NCBI GenBank assembly: GCA_026710155.1
Contig: JAPORQ010000036.1
Location: 1 to 64,000 of the forward strand
Length of the DNA: 64,000 nucleotides
Direction of reading: 5' to 3'
Source of the DNA: Paracoccaceae bacterium
GTDB taxonomy: Bacteria; Pseudomonadota; Alphaproteobacteria; Rhodobacterales; Rhodobacteraceae
Shown here: positions 45,980 through 54,557 of the stretch, in pieces
Layout: each line of letters starts with the position of its first letter
How positions within the stretch are numbered: position 1 is the stretch's first letter
Made by a program: the position numbers and the translations under genes
Notes under the pieces: model-generated
What the model saw: the letters and a program-made list of their open reading frames with translations, nothing else
Databases searched by the model: none
What the model was told of the DNA's origin: nothing

Positions 45980-46710
45980 TGGTCCTATACCAGTATTTCA
46001 AAGCATGCCTGCTGGGTTTGACAAGGACCCCGAGTTATTCCCTGTTAACCATTTTCACACCGTCGGTGATTTTTGTAATAATTGGGGTTACCTTTACGGA
46101 TAGCCGGCAGGAAGCAAATTTTGCTCTTGGATCCTTTTGCGTATTTTCTGCGCTGGGTGTTGCTTTCTTTCAATTTGGGGTCAGAATTGCAAATGAAAGG
46201 GAATCTCCATGGGAAAGATATGTCAGGGTATTGCCAGTTCACCCTCTGTTGAGATTGTTTGCAACAATTCTGGCATCACTGGTTTTTGTAACTGTTTCGA
46301 TTGTTATCCTAATCATTGTTGCCCTACTGATAACAGATATTGGAATGCCCTCCAGCTCCTGGTTCAGAATGCTGTTAAGTGTTTTTATTGGTGTTTTCCC
46401 ACTTGCTGCAATGGGTTTGACGATTGGGTATTGGTGTTCCCCCAAGGGGGCTTTACCAGTTGCAAATCTGCTTTATATCATTCTGGCCTTTCTCGGTGGG
46501 ATATTTTTTCATCCGAGCCTGATGCCGGAACTGATGAATTCAATCTCCATATTTACACCGGTGAGGTATGTTGTAAACCTTACTCAGGCAGGGATCAGTG
46601 GAAAACCATGGACCATCGAGCCGTTTTTGATTTTGCTTGCCTACACCATTCTTTTCCTGATTTTGGCCACTGCTGGATATCGAAGGGATGAAGGTTACAA
46701 GTACAGTTGA
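45979..46710 (+). CDS. ABC-2 type exporter permease
   Basis: A 243-residue protein with six predicted membrane segments, beginning MVLYQYFKACLLGLTRTPSY. The ABC-2 signature region PVANLLYIILAFLGGIFF precedes FTPVRYVVNLTQAG. It starts in the overlap TAATG with the ATPase gene, so the two are translationally coupled. Together they should form a homodimeric exporter of drug, lipid or similar type. Confidence 0.85.
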   Translation: MVLYQYFKACLLGLTRTPSYSLLTIFTPSVIFVIIGVTFTDSRQEANFALGSFCVFSALGVAFFQFGVRIANERESPWERYVRVLPVHPLLRLFATILASLVFVTVSIVILIIVALLITDIGMPSSSWFRMLLSVFIGVFPLAAMGLTIGYWCSPKGALPVANLLYIILAFLGGIFFHPSLMPELMNSISIFTPVRYVVNLTQAGISGKPWTIEPFLILLAYTILFLILATAGYRRDEGYKYS

Positions 46711-46719
46711 ACTTAACTG

Positions 46720-46736
46720 ATCCGATGACATCGGAT
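46720..46736. terminator. Small hairpin between convergent genes
   Basis: ATCCGA (46720-46725), loop TGACA, TCGGAT (46731-46736) form a 6-bp stem just past the permease stop. There is no T run, so it is weak evidence for a terminator between this operon and the convergent nitroreductase gene. Confidence 0.25.
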
Positions 46737-46782
46737 TGGACCGCCAACTCGAAAATTAACATTCATTGGGATGAAAAAGGGT

Positions 46783-47463
46783 TTAATCAAAACCTAAAAA
46801 GTCTGAATATTCATCCAGGTCAATACGGGGTGTTTTAAACTTGTTGACAGGGTTTTCGGGATCTGCATAGCCGACTGCAATTCCACACACAACGATCTCC
46901 TCATCAGGCAGATTCAGATGCTCATGGACAAGGTCACCATAATTGGCCAGGGCACCGATGCCACAGCTTGACAATCCCTCGGTTTCAATGCCGATCAGAA
47001 GATTTTGGATAGCCATTCCCAGATCCATGAAACAGCCTTTGCCCATACGCTTGTCAATGCTGACAACTATTCCCACGGGAGCGCCAAAAAAACGGTAATT
47101 GTGTTCAAACTGCTTTTTTCTGGCCTTGATGTCCCTTTTGGCTATGTTGAGAGCATCATACAAACCAAAGCCGGTTGCCCTTTTTCTTGCCAGAAGATGC
47201 TGGGACAACGGATTGGGGAAATAAGAATATTCCGAAACATCTGGACGATCATTCCTGATGGCGCCAATGAGGGAAACCGTTAAATTCTTCAAGGCATCAG
47301 AGGTTAGAACAGTAAACCTTCCTGGTTGAAGGTTTGCACCGCTTGGAGCACTTCTGGCAATTTGCAAAATATTTTCAAGGATTGGTCTGGGTACTGGATC
47401 AGGAAGGTAACCACGAATTGATCTCCTTGCCAGTACAATGTCCTGGAGGTTGGATTTAACCAT
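46783..47463 (-). CDS. Nitroreductase family protein
   Basis: FMN-dependent nitroreductase-fold protein of 226 residues. LARRSIRGYLPDPVPRPILE at the N-terminus, SAPSGANLQPGRF near residue 40 and IETEGLSSCGIGALANYG are typical, as is the C-terminal VVCGIAVGYADPENPVN. Its ATG overlaps the end of bioY by 8 bases, so it is the last gene of the biotin transporter operon. A link to biotin is not known for the family. It may be a passenger gene or act in a cofactor-related redox step. Confidence 0.87.
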   Translation of the reverse strand: MVKSNLQDIVLARRSIRGYLPDPVPRPILENILQIARSAPSGANLQPGRFTVLTSDALKNLTVSLIGAIRNDRPDVSEYSYFPNPLSQHLLARKRATGFGLYDALNIAKRDIKARKKQFEHNYRFFGAPVGIVVSIDKRMGKGCFMDLGMAIQNLLIGIETEGLSSCGIGALANYGDLVHEHLNLPDEEIVVCGIAVGYADPENPVNKFKTPRIDLDEYSDFLGFD

Positions 47464-48004
47464 TACGCGAAAGCACGGATTCTGGTCGGTATTTACACAA
47501 AAGCATGACGATCAAACCGGAGACTACGGCTTTGAAAAGGTCACCGGGAATGAACACCATAACCAGATAAATGATTTCGATAAAGGTTTGTTCCAGAGTC
47601 AGGAACATACCCATAACTCCCGCCATGTAAACCACGAGAATTCCACCAATTACAGATGCAATAAGACCTATTGCAAAAGGATGGATTCCATTGAAACGCT
47701 CCATGATCAAACCACAAACATAAGCCCCGATTGGCCATCCGATCAGAAAACCTCCAGATGGCGAAAAAAATAGTCCCAATCCACCACGACCTCCTGCCAA
47801 CAAGGGGACCCCCAATGCTATGAGGACTATAAGTAAAAGGCTGGCAAGACCGCCTCTCCAACTGCCTAGAATACAACCACCAAGCATGACACCAAGTGTC
47901 TGGGCTGTAATCGGAACACCAAATGCCAAGGTAATGATCGGGATAAAACCCAAGGCTGCTGTCAAGGCTGCAAAAAGGGCGATATAGGCAATATTTCTTT
48001 CCAT
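47456..48004 (-). CDS. bioY: Biotin ECF transporter S component
   Basis: A 182-residue membrane protein with about six segments. It has the BioY hallmarks FGVPITAQTLGVMLGGCILG, GVPLLAGGRGGLGLFFSPSGG and FIPGDLFKAVVSGLI. It binds biotin and works with the energising pair encoded just upstream. It starts 11 bp after bioN ends, and its last codons overlap the nitroreductase start. The full M-N-Y set on one transcript predicts a dedicated rather than shared energising module. Confidence 0.93.
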   Translation of the reverse strand: MERNIAYIALFAALTAALGFIPIITLAFGVPITAQTLGVMLGGCILGSWRGGLASLLLIVLIALGVPLLAGGRGGLGLFFSPSGGFLIGWPIGAYVCGLIMERFNGIHPFAIGLIASVIGGILVVYMAGVMGMFLTLEQTFIEIIYLVMVFIPGDLFKAVVSGLIVMLLCKYRPESVLSRNG

Positions 48005-48015
48005 GGGCGGTCTAT

Positions 48016-48618
48016 CTAGCCATTGTTTGATCGTCGTGCCTTGATGGCTTCGGCAACATGATCTGCATCATCCAGAGCAAAACATATCAATGGAAAAATT
48101 AATCTCCAGCCAGGTCTTTTCAAGGAGCGACTTCGCCATGAAAAATTCAATCTCCTGGTGATTTCCAGTAAATTGGGAACCGATCTGATCACCAAACCGA
48201 AAGTCAAACCCAAAAATGACACATCCAACCCGATTTTCCTGAGGGGCTTCACAAGTTTCTCAATCAAGGCAATCATCTCATCCAATTGAGATGTCATGGT
48301 CACCAGATTGGCAAGGCTAATGACAATCATGAATTTTACAAGCAAAACCATACCTTGGACAGTTGATCCGGTGAAAACATGCCATAGCAATATAAAGACC
48401 ATAAAGGGAATAATTGGCGAAAGGTTTCTTATGGCCAGTTTAAGAAAATTAATTCCTGGCATCAGGTTGAGAAGGAACATTGCCAGCAACAAGACGACAA
48501 GGATCAGATGGTTTTCCAACTGGTAGACAACAATTGTGGTGATGGAAAGGATGGCTAGTTTCCATACGACCGGAAGTCTATGGTATGGCGTCTTAATTGG
48601 CGAATTCAAATTCAACAT
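48016..48618 (-). CDS. bioN: ECF transporter transmembrane component (EcfT/BioN)
   Basis: About 200 residues with five predicted membrane segments. It has the conserved coupling motifs in the C-terminal region, where ARG-type sequences appear as RRLNFSWRSRSLKRPGW and AIKARRSN. ATG 48618 is chosen because GGAG lies 6 bases upstream; this start lies within the 3' end of bioM, so the two overlap by 26 bases. It couples ATP hydrolysis by BioM to BioY. Confidence 0.85.
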   Translation of the reverse strand: MLNLNSPIKTPYHRLPVVWKLAILSITTIVVYQLENHLILVVLLLAMFLLNLMPGINFLKLAIRNLSPIIPFMVFILLWHVFTGSTVQGMVLLVKFMIVISLANLVTMTSQLDEMIALIEKLVKPLRKIGLDVSFLGLTFGLVIRSVPNLLEITRRLNFSWRSRSLKRPGWRLIFPLICFALDDADHVAEAIKARRSNNG

Positions 48619-49327
48619 CTTCATCTCCAATTCGATGCATTTCCAACTTGAACTCATTCAGGACTTGGGAGGGGCTTCCATCCATGACTATTTCACCCTT
48701 TTCGAGCCAAATCACCCGATCATAATCCATCAATGTTTGCGGATCATGTGATATCAACAGAATGGTTTGATCCAGTGCTGCCAAAAATCGTTCCAGTATT
48801 CTGACCGTAGGTATGTCTGGGCCGGTAAATGGTTCATCCAATATAATGATCGAGGGTTGCATGGCCAGAACCGACAAAAGGCAAACCAGATGCTTTTGGC
48901 CCTCCGAAAGGTTTGATACAGGTCGTTCAGCCCAATGGGATTTGCCAAAATCTTCCAAAATCCTCATGGCAAATTCGTTTGCTTCATTCTGTGTATGACC
49001 GATATTGTTCAAACCAAAGCTGAGTTCCTGCAAAACCGTTGGAAAAATTATTTGATGATCAGGATTTTGGAATACCATTCCCACTGTCCTGATCGCATTC
49101 TTCCGGTCGGAATAAACATCAATATCATTGACAAGTATATTTCCACTGGAAGGCTTGATTAATCCTCCCATCAATCTGACCAGGGATGATTTCCCCGAAC
49201 CATTGCGCCCAACTATTCCAATCCGTTTTTCGGTTATTTCAAGATTGAGATTGTTGATTATGGTTTTGTCATTTACCCTGTAGCTGACTTCATTTAGGAA
49301 AATCCTGTTCTTCACCAAATTGTGCAT
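48593..49327 (-). CDS. bioM: ECF transporter ATPase (BioM)
   Basis: ABC ATPase of about 244 residues. Walker A is GRNGSGKSS, the Q-loop is VFQNPDHQIIFPTV, the signature is LSEGQKHLV and Walker B is IIILDEPFTGPD. The switch is LISHDPQTL. The VFQNPDxQ motif is typical of ECF ATPases. ATG 49327 is preferred to a longer TTG start at 49348. It is first in the bioMNY-nitroreductase operon. The upstream 150 bp should contain the promoter, but I could not identify a BirA or BioR site. Confidence 0.9.
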   Translation of the reverse strand: MHNLVKNRIFLNEVSYRVNDKTIINNLNLEITEKRIGIVGRNGSGKSSLVRLMGGLIKPSSGNILVNDIDVYSDRKNAIRTVGMVFQNPDHQIIFPTVLQELSFGLNNIGHTQNEANEFAMRILEDFGKSHWAERPVSNLSEGQKHLVCLLSVLAMQPSIIILDEPFTGPDIPTVRILERFLAALDQTILLISHDPQTLMDYDRVIWLEKGEIVMDGSPSQVLNEFKLEMHRIGDEDVEFEFAN

Positions 49328-49483
49328 GAGTACTACCTGTAGGGACAAACCATCAAAATCCGTAAATTCAATCGGGTATAATAAAACAATCCCGATTTCA
49401 TTTGCTGCCTGTTTGACAATTCAAGTGTCAGTTTTTCAAGTTCTTTCAAAATGTAACTGTACATGACCCTGAATAGTTGAATT

Positions 49484-50228
49484 TTAATCATCCCGCCATT
49501 CAGGGTTAGGAAGTTCAGTGATTATGTTTTGGGTTTCAATTGCGACACGAACAACGTGTGCGAGCAGTTTCAGTGGATAGGATGGCCCATCTGCACTTGC
49601 TTCTGCCCAGTGATTGGGGTCTTTGACAATACCACTCAGTTTATCAATCGTTACGGCCTGCTGCAAAATAATCCATTTGGAGGCAGGTTTGCCATTGACG
49701 ATATAGTCCCACGCATCATCGGGAATTCCGCAGACGGTAATATAACGATTGTAGATGATACGTGAGAGATCCTTAGTCCGGTTACGCTTCGGGTGTTTCA
49801 TTTTTGTAACCCGGAACTAGTCTTCAAGGCTATGGTCGGGAGCTGGCTCCCATACACCTTTCTCAAATTCCTGCGGCCAGGGATCAATACTGTCAAACCC
49901 AAGATGCAAAGTGCCAAGTGAACGCCCTGCTTCAACAATGGAATGGAAATGCACTCTTGCGACTGGTAAGGGGATACGCGGCAGTTCCTTCTTGAGATTG
50001 GCTGCAAATTGCTCCCGATAAGCTGGAAGATGCAACAACCCGTAGATATAATGAAATATATCGTCCTTCGAGACCTTATTACCGAATAATGATTGGTAAT
50101 CCAGGAGCACTTCACTAGTGATGGTTTTCCTCCTACGGTATCCAAACACATCAAGCTTACCATCCGGAATATCCAGTTCATTAGTTTCTACCTTCTCATA
50201 AAGACCTTCGATATCACTTGCCTATACA
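49484..50228 (-). pseudogene. Type ISP restriction-modification enzyme, C-terminal remnant
   Basis: The minus frame from about 50228 reads KDDIFHYIYGLLHLPAYREQ, AANLKKELPRIPLP and AGRSLGTLHLGFD. After one in-frame TAG (49817-49819) it continues with FRVTKMKHPKRNRTK, NRYITVCGIPDDAWDYIVNG and LQQAVTIDKLSGIVKDPNHW. These are the C-terminal target-recognition parts of single-chain type ISP enzymes, which are over 1000 residues long. The helicase, nuclease and methylase domains are absent. It is inactive; only the last roughly 245 residues remain. Confidence 0.65.
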
Positions 50229-51095
50229 TTTTGCAGGTCGTATAAATCAGGAATGAAGAAAATTAATGGAAATTACTGATCCGCAAGTTTTTAACAGGTT
50301 TGTTTCGTTATCTTTATCTTTTTTCTGATAGTATGTGTCTATATCAATAAAATAATAAGGGTGTTATTGCTAGCCAAGGTGCCAATAGTACAATGGGAGT
50401 AAGATTATCCTTTGTACAACCAGGTACTTTTAGGCTACTTAACTCTACTGGCCGGATCACCAATGTAACTAAATAATTTTGTACATCCATAAATATTAAC
50501 TACTTCAGGTCAATTGTAGTTTTATTTCCATGGCTGTAGTAGAAACACCAAAACGAGAGAAGCAAGATCATCAATAATTTCACATGTTATTGGTCAAGAT
50601 TAATCTGCAATAACTTGCTCAAGTAAATCAGTAGGAATAATTAGGTCAGAGGCAAGTCTATTGGCTTTGTATTTTACACTTTAAAGGCTGGCCTGAACGT
50701 AGTAGGACATTTTCTGACCATTCTCCCTCTTTGATAATTTTTTTCCTATGAAGGAGCTAATAAGCAATTTTATGGGCTAAGGTAAACCGTTGTCTATGCT
50801 TTGCCTCATGTCTATTTATCCGAATGACAAACTCGTCGTTTTCTTGACCAATTTTTCCTGATATTCCTCGCGCTAGAGTAGATAAAAGAACTTTGGTACC
50901 TAATTTGTGGGGATTACATACTTGACTACGCACACCCGAAGCAATCAATCCACCAGTTTGTCGCGATAATATTAAAACTGCTTCTGCCTCAATTCCTCCC
51001 GGCAATACAGCCGTTCAACAATTCCCACCTGTTCCTCGATATCGCTTGCCCATCCCCTGCAAATCAGGAATGATGAAAATTAACAGGAATTACTG
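50205..51095. repeat. Imperfect direct repeat flanking the ImmA/IrrE remnant
   Basis: The sequence at 50205-50278 (CGATATCACTTGCC ... AAATCAGGAATGAAGAAAAT ... GGAAATTACTG) recurs at 51033-51095 in the same orientation with small gaps. The first copy runs into the ISP remnant coding region. The arrangement suggests a duplication or an insertion of the roughly 750 bp between them. The DNA at 50279-50599 shows no gene. Confidence 0.45.
50600..51005 (-). pseudogene. ImmA/IrrE-family metallopeptidase remnant
   Basis: On the minus strand, ISGKIGQENDEFVIRINRHE and AKHRQRFTLAHKIAY end in a stop. The same frame then reads LLHRKKIIKEGEWSENVLLR. After a frame change KANRLASDLIIPTDLLEQ follows. This matches the ImmA/IrrE pattern (HxxNRQRFTLAHELGHxLL, then EANxFAxxLLMP). 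The HExxH site has degraded to HKIAY. Such proteases activate phage or element-borne responses; this copy is dead. Confidence 0.6.
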
Positions 51096-51099
51096 CCTT

Positions 51100-51162
51100 G
51101 ACTCCAACCATCATTGACGCCAAAATTATATCTTTTTATAGAGAGGGTACCTGAATAGTTAC
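51100..51162. repeat. Solo IS66-type right end
   Basis: GGTACCTGAATAGTTAC at 51146-51162 plus the 45 bases before it (CCAAAATTATATC and TTATAGAG) match the right end of the IS66-type element at 53950-54012. No left end partner lies nearby. It sits 74 bp upstream of the protease gene at 51236. Confidence 0.5.
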
Positions 51163-51235
51163 ATTATATTCTTTGTAGTAATTTAATCGGTTATAAAAAA
51201 TAACCTGGCCAGCAAACAACTTACAGGCATACCGA

Positions 51236-52117
51236 GTGGCAGAAGTTAGAGCTTTCATTGAAAACATACTTAAATTGCAACTGGAGCGGATCGCTTCAGT
51301 AAGAGAAATTGATGTCATGGCTATTTATGGTCCAATGAATTATGGTTTGCCCGCAACTGTCAAAGATGTAATTGAACATTCTTTGAAGCCTGAAAATAAT
51401 GATAAACTCACAATCCTTCTTGATACTGGAGGTGGTTTGGTTGATTCCGTTGAAAGGACAGTCGAAATCATTCGCTATCACTACGATCAGGTCGACTTTA
51501 TTGTTCCAGACCAAGCCATGTCAGCTGGAACTATCTTCGCGCTCTCAGGTGATAACATCTATATGGATTACTACTCCCAACTAGGACCAATAGACCCCCA
51601 GTTCCTAATTGATGGTAGGTGGATACCAGGATTAGCTTACTTGGAAAAATTCGAGGAATTGAATGAAAAAGCCCGTAACAGAACTTTGACTTCACTTGAA
51701 TTTGGATTGGCAGAGAAACTTGATTTGGCAGATCTACACCGTTTTGAACAAGCTAGAGAGCATTCGGTGGAATTGTTGGTGAAATGGCTTCCAAAATACA
51801 AGTTCAAAAATTGGGAAAAAAATTCAACTGGTGAAACTATTACCTCAAATATGAAACAGGACCGTGCAAAAAAGATAGCTAAGAAGTTGAATGATACAAC
51901 CAGATGGCATGCGCATCATCGAGGAATTACAATGAATGTATTGAGGAATGAATTGGAATTAGTAATTGAAGATTTAAATATAAGTCAGTATAGCGATCTA
52001 AAAAATGAAGTTAAGCAAATTCATTCATTTATTAGAGACTTTATGTTAACATCTGAACTTGGATTCATTTTGAGGTTAGCAACATATAGACCAAAACAAC
52101 AAAATAAAGATTCATAG
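51236..52117 (+). CDS. SDH-family ClpP-fold serine protease
   Basis: A 293-residue protein of the SDH_sah group (ClpP/crotonase fold). LLDTGGGLVDSVERTVEIIR (about residues 61-80) is the oxyanion region. The nucleophile is probably Ser96 in PDQAMSAGTIFALSG. SQLGPIDPQF (about residues 114-123) carries the rest of the site. The C-terminal half is helical and charged. It begins with GTG. Some relatives are membrane-linked, but I see no clear membrane segment here. It is intact in a block of decayed defence genes and is followed 92 bp later by a small gene. A defence or quality-control role is possible but unproven. Confidence 0.75.
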   Translation: MAEVRAFIENILKLQLERIASVREIDVMAIYGPMNYGLPATVKDVIEHSLKPENNDKLTILLDTGGGLVDSVERTVEIIRYHYDQVDFIVPDQAMSAGTIFALSGDNIYMDYYSQLGPIDPQFLIDGRWIPGLAYLEKFEELNEKARNRTLTSLEFGLAEKLDLADLHRFEQAREHSVELLVKWLPKYKFKNWEKNSTGETITSNMKQDRAKKIAKKLNDTTRWHAHHRGITMNVLRNELELVIEDLNISQYSDLKNEVKQIHSFIRDFMLTSELGFILRLATYRPKQQNKDS

Positions 52118-52208
52118 TACAAATGAATTAATCTGTAAGTTCTGGATAATATCGTAAATCGTATAGGTGAAGATACTTTGTTGTTTTGTTATAATCAGGA
52201 GACAACCA

Positions 52209-52430
52209 ATGAAAAAACTTGAACAACATTTTAGGAACCTTGCCAAGTGCGAGGATAATTTTGATTTGGGATTCAAAAAATCTGCAAATGATTTGGCAAA
52301 ACAATTAAGAGATATGGGTATCGGGCGCCCCAAATCTTCACCTCGAATTTCTGACCCCGCACATGAAAGAAATATTAGTAACTCATATTCCTCATCTCCA
52401 ATACTTCAGGACACTTGGCACACAAGGTAA
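52209..52430 (+). CDS. Small hypothetical protein downstream of protease
   Basis: A 73-residue basic protein from ATG 52209, preceded by AGGAGA. The N-terminal half is helical (LEQHFRNLAKCEDNFDLGFK, then KSANDLAKQLRDMG); the tail is polar and Ser-rich. No family was recognised. Its good SD and position suggest co-expression with the ClpP-fold protease, for which it could be a substrate, regulator or toxin component. The function is unknown. Confidence 0.45.
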   Translation: MKKLEQHFRNLAKCEDNFDLGFKKSANDLAKQLRDMGIGRPKSSPRISDPAHERNISNSYSSSPILQDTWHTR

Positions 52431-52690
52431 TAACCTTTTCCTTGCTTGGTGAAGTTCTGTCATAACAATATGAATCAAAAGACTAGCGTAACTATTCAGG
52501 TGCCCACTTTTTGATTATTGTCTTGACCTAATACATGCCAACCTTCAAATCCTGTCACCAACAAGACGGTTGAAGCCGCAGAGACATGAGCAATTCCGAA
52601 AGCTGTATGTCCGTTGCACGGATTTTGGTACAGGCCTTGACCATTAGACCCTTCCCATCGTAATCACGTTTTGCCGGTGATGTTGCCGCC

Positions 52691-53823
52691 ATGGGCAAGT
52701 ATGTCCAGGAGTTGGAAGACCACCTGCACCAGAGGGATGCATGCATTCAGGAGCTTGAGTCCATCATCGTCTGGAATCAGGAAAGGATCGCTGATTTAGA
52801 GCGTTGTCTTACTCTTGACAGTACCAACGGCAGCAAGTTGCCTTCCCGTGATGGTTAACCCCTCCGGCGATGCCATGGACAGGGTGATGTCGGTCGGCTT
52901 TGCCGCCTGCCAGGGGTACATGATCTTCAGGCGGTGACGGAACATTGTGCCCATAGCCATGTCTGTCCCCAATGTTCCCAGATCGTCAAAGGGTTTTTTC
53001 CCGATCATATAAAGGCACCGAACCGGTATGGTTCGACGGTTGGGAACATGGTGCGTTGTCCGAGTGCGTTTCAAATGCTGCCCACGAATCGTCTGGTCCG
53101 GACCTTCGGGGGATCTCTTTGGTTTTACGCTCTCGAAAGGGACGATTGTCAAGCCTGCTCGTGTCTCCTGGGATTTATGCCCAGAAGGTGGTTCAGGCAG
53201 CGGTCAGGCACATGAATGAGACCGACATTCGCGTGGGTGGTTGTCTACGGTGGTGGCATGCCGCCGGAACGGAAGACCTGCCCACTTTCCGGATGGGCAT
53301 AAGTCGTGGTGATGTGATGCCTGTCACTACCGGTTTAAATATACACCATAATTGTTGATTGAAAAGTGCACCACTTTTTCCTGGGAGGAGATCCCGGGAA
53401 GGGTGGTTCCCGGGGGGATGGGTAAGGTGTTGCGGGGGCATTCACCGGTACAATCAAGCGGCAGGCCAGCCTTTGGCACCCCACGTCATTCATACCATTG
53501 AGCATACCCATGCTCGATGAGCCAGGGAAGGTCTGCGCTGTTACTAAGCTCTACCTCCCTTGTCATCAACAAGGAAGCATGGGTGTTTGAAGCGTCGGGT
53601 GGGTTATGATCTGGTCCGACGCATGCGGGATGATGAGGAGGCGGTCCTGTTATTTGTGAGGGACCCTTGGGTTCCGCCCGCGAACAATCTTGCGAAACGC
53701 GCGCTTCGCCCCGAGAAAACCAGGATTAAAATATCGGGATGCCATCGCAGTGAAAGCGGGGCTCACAACCGTGCCGTGATGATGACGGTTTTGGGGACGG
53801 CCGGCAAGGGGTGGAATCTCTAG
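52691..53823 (+). pseudogene. tnpC: Broken IS66 TnpC gene
   Basis: Three pieces can be read in different frames. At 52691-52858: a coiled coil and LTLDSTNGSKLPSRDG. At about 52930-53110: TEHCAHSHVCPQCSQIVKG, FFPDHIKAPNRYG and LSAFQMLP-like SAFQMLPTNRLVR. At 53580-53823: the C-terminal LLFVRDPWVPPANNLAKRAL, RPEKTRIKISGCHRSESGAH. The central DDE core is largely missing, replaced by an IS21-like end. No functional product is possible. Confidence 0.65.
53323..53380. repeat. IS21-type terminal sequence inside the IS66 relic
   Basis: TGTCACTACCGGTTTAAATATACACC followed by AAAAGTGCACCACTTTTTCC matches, in inverted orientation, the outer end of the IS21 relic near 23230-23299. It marks a second, fragmentary IS21 copy inserted into the IS66 element. 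The inserted interior (53381-53560) has no recognisable gene. Confidence 0.5.
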
Positions 53824-54012
53824 AAGATGCTTCATTGACCGCCCGGGGAACTGATGACCGAACCCGGAGCAAATGATCCCCGGGCCCAACCACCATAAAG
53901 CCTAGCCGTCTGGTCATCCTTGCCACCCACCGATCAGGTCAACCCTTTCCTGACTCCTGCCATCAAGGACACCAAAATTATATCTTGTTATAGAGGGTGC
54001 CTGAATAGTTAC

Positions 54013-54557
54013 AATTTTTCATTGTGTAACTTAATTTGCAAAATAATTTTTGACATCTCTATTAATACATTTAAAGGTAAAAATAACATTCGGTTTGGGT
54101 AATCTTTATTTAACTCGCCGGAATTTACCTTTTGAACAGGTTTTGGAGCGAGGAAAGGGCAAGTCAACTCAATTAAATGGGCATTATATACATAACTACA
54201 CAACAGCCTCCTTTTCTACTTTTAGTCACTTTTAGGCGTCATTTATGGAGTTTGGCAGGTAATTTGTGAGTGAAAACACACACCCATATCAACATGAAGT
54301 AGAAAAAGTGAATGAATCCGCTAATTTTGGGATTTGTGTAGTTATCTATATAATTCCCAATTAAAATATTCTGGATTTAGCTTTCCATCCTATCCAACCG
54401 TCTGAAATCAAATATATGCCTATTTAAATTAGTGAATTGGAATGGTCACTTCTCTACATAATCCCCATAATTTACTTTGGAAATACCATTATAGAATAAT
54501 TGGCGAATAATTCTAAATCCTTTCATTATCAATCAATTTGATCTAACCGGAAAGAAA
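54013..54557. other. AT-rich gene-free spacer (545 bp)
   Basis: Lies between the IS66 right end and the CitE-like lyase gene. It is strongly AT-rich with only tiny frames and no recognised repeat. It should contain the promoter for the gene at 54558; GGAAAG near 54548 is a possible ribosome binding site. Confidence 0.4.

Larger units (their letters stand above)
52488..54012 (+). mobile_element. Degenerate IS66-type element with both ends
   Basis: Left end GTAACTATTCAGGTGCC (52488-52504) and right end GGTGCCTGAATAGTTAC (53996-54012) are perfect inverted repeats around a 1.5-kb unit. Broken tnpC pieces lie in order inside. The size and the lack of tnpA and tnpB fit the tnpC-only branch of IS66 (ISBst12-like). 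An IS21-type end intrudes at 53323. No 8-bp target duplication was visible. Confidence 0.65.

Noticed and set aside
49458-49482. CCTGAATAGTT at 49470 as a further IS66 end
   Set aside because: Only 11 bases match and the rest of the 17-bp motif is absent. It lies just past the stop of the ISP remnant and may be chance.
51236-52117. Calling the SDH protease a housekeeping ClpP
   Set aside because: The length, C-terminal half and QAMSAGT/SQLGPIDPQ motifs fit the SDH_sah group. The classical ClpP layout and a neighbouring clpX or clpA are absent.
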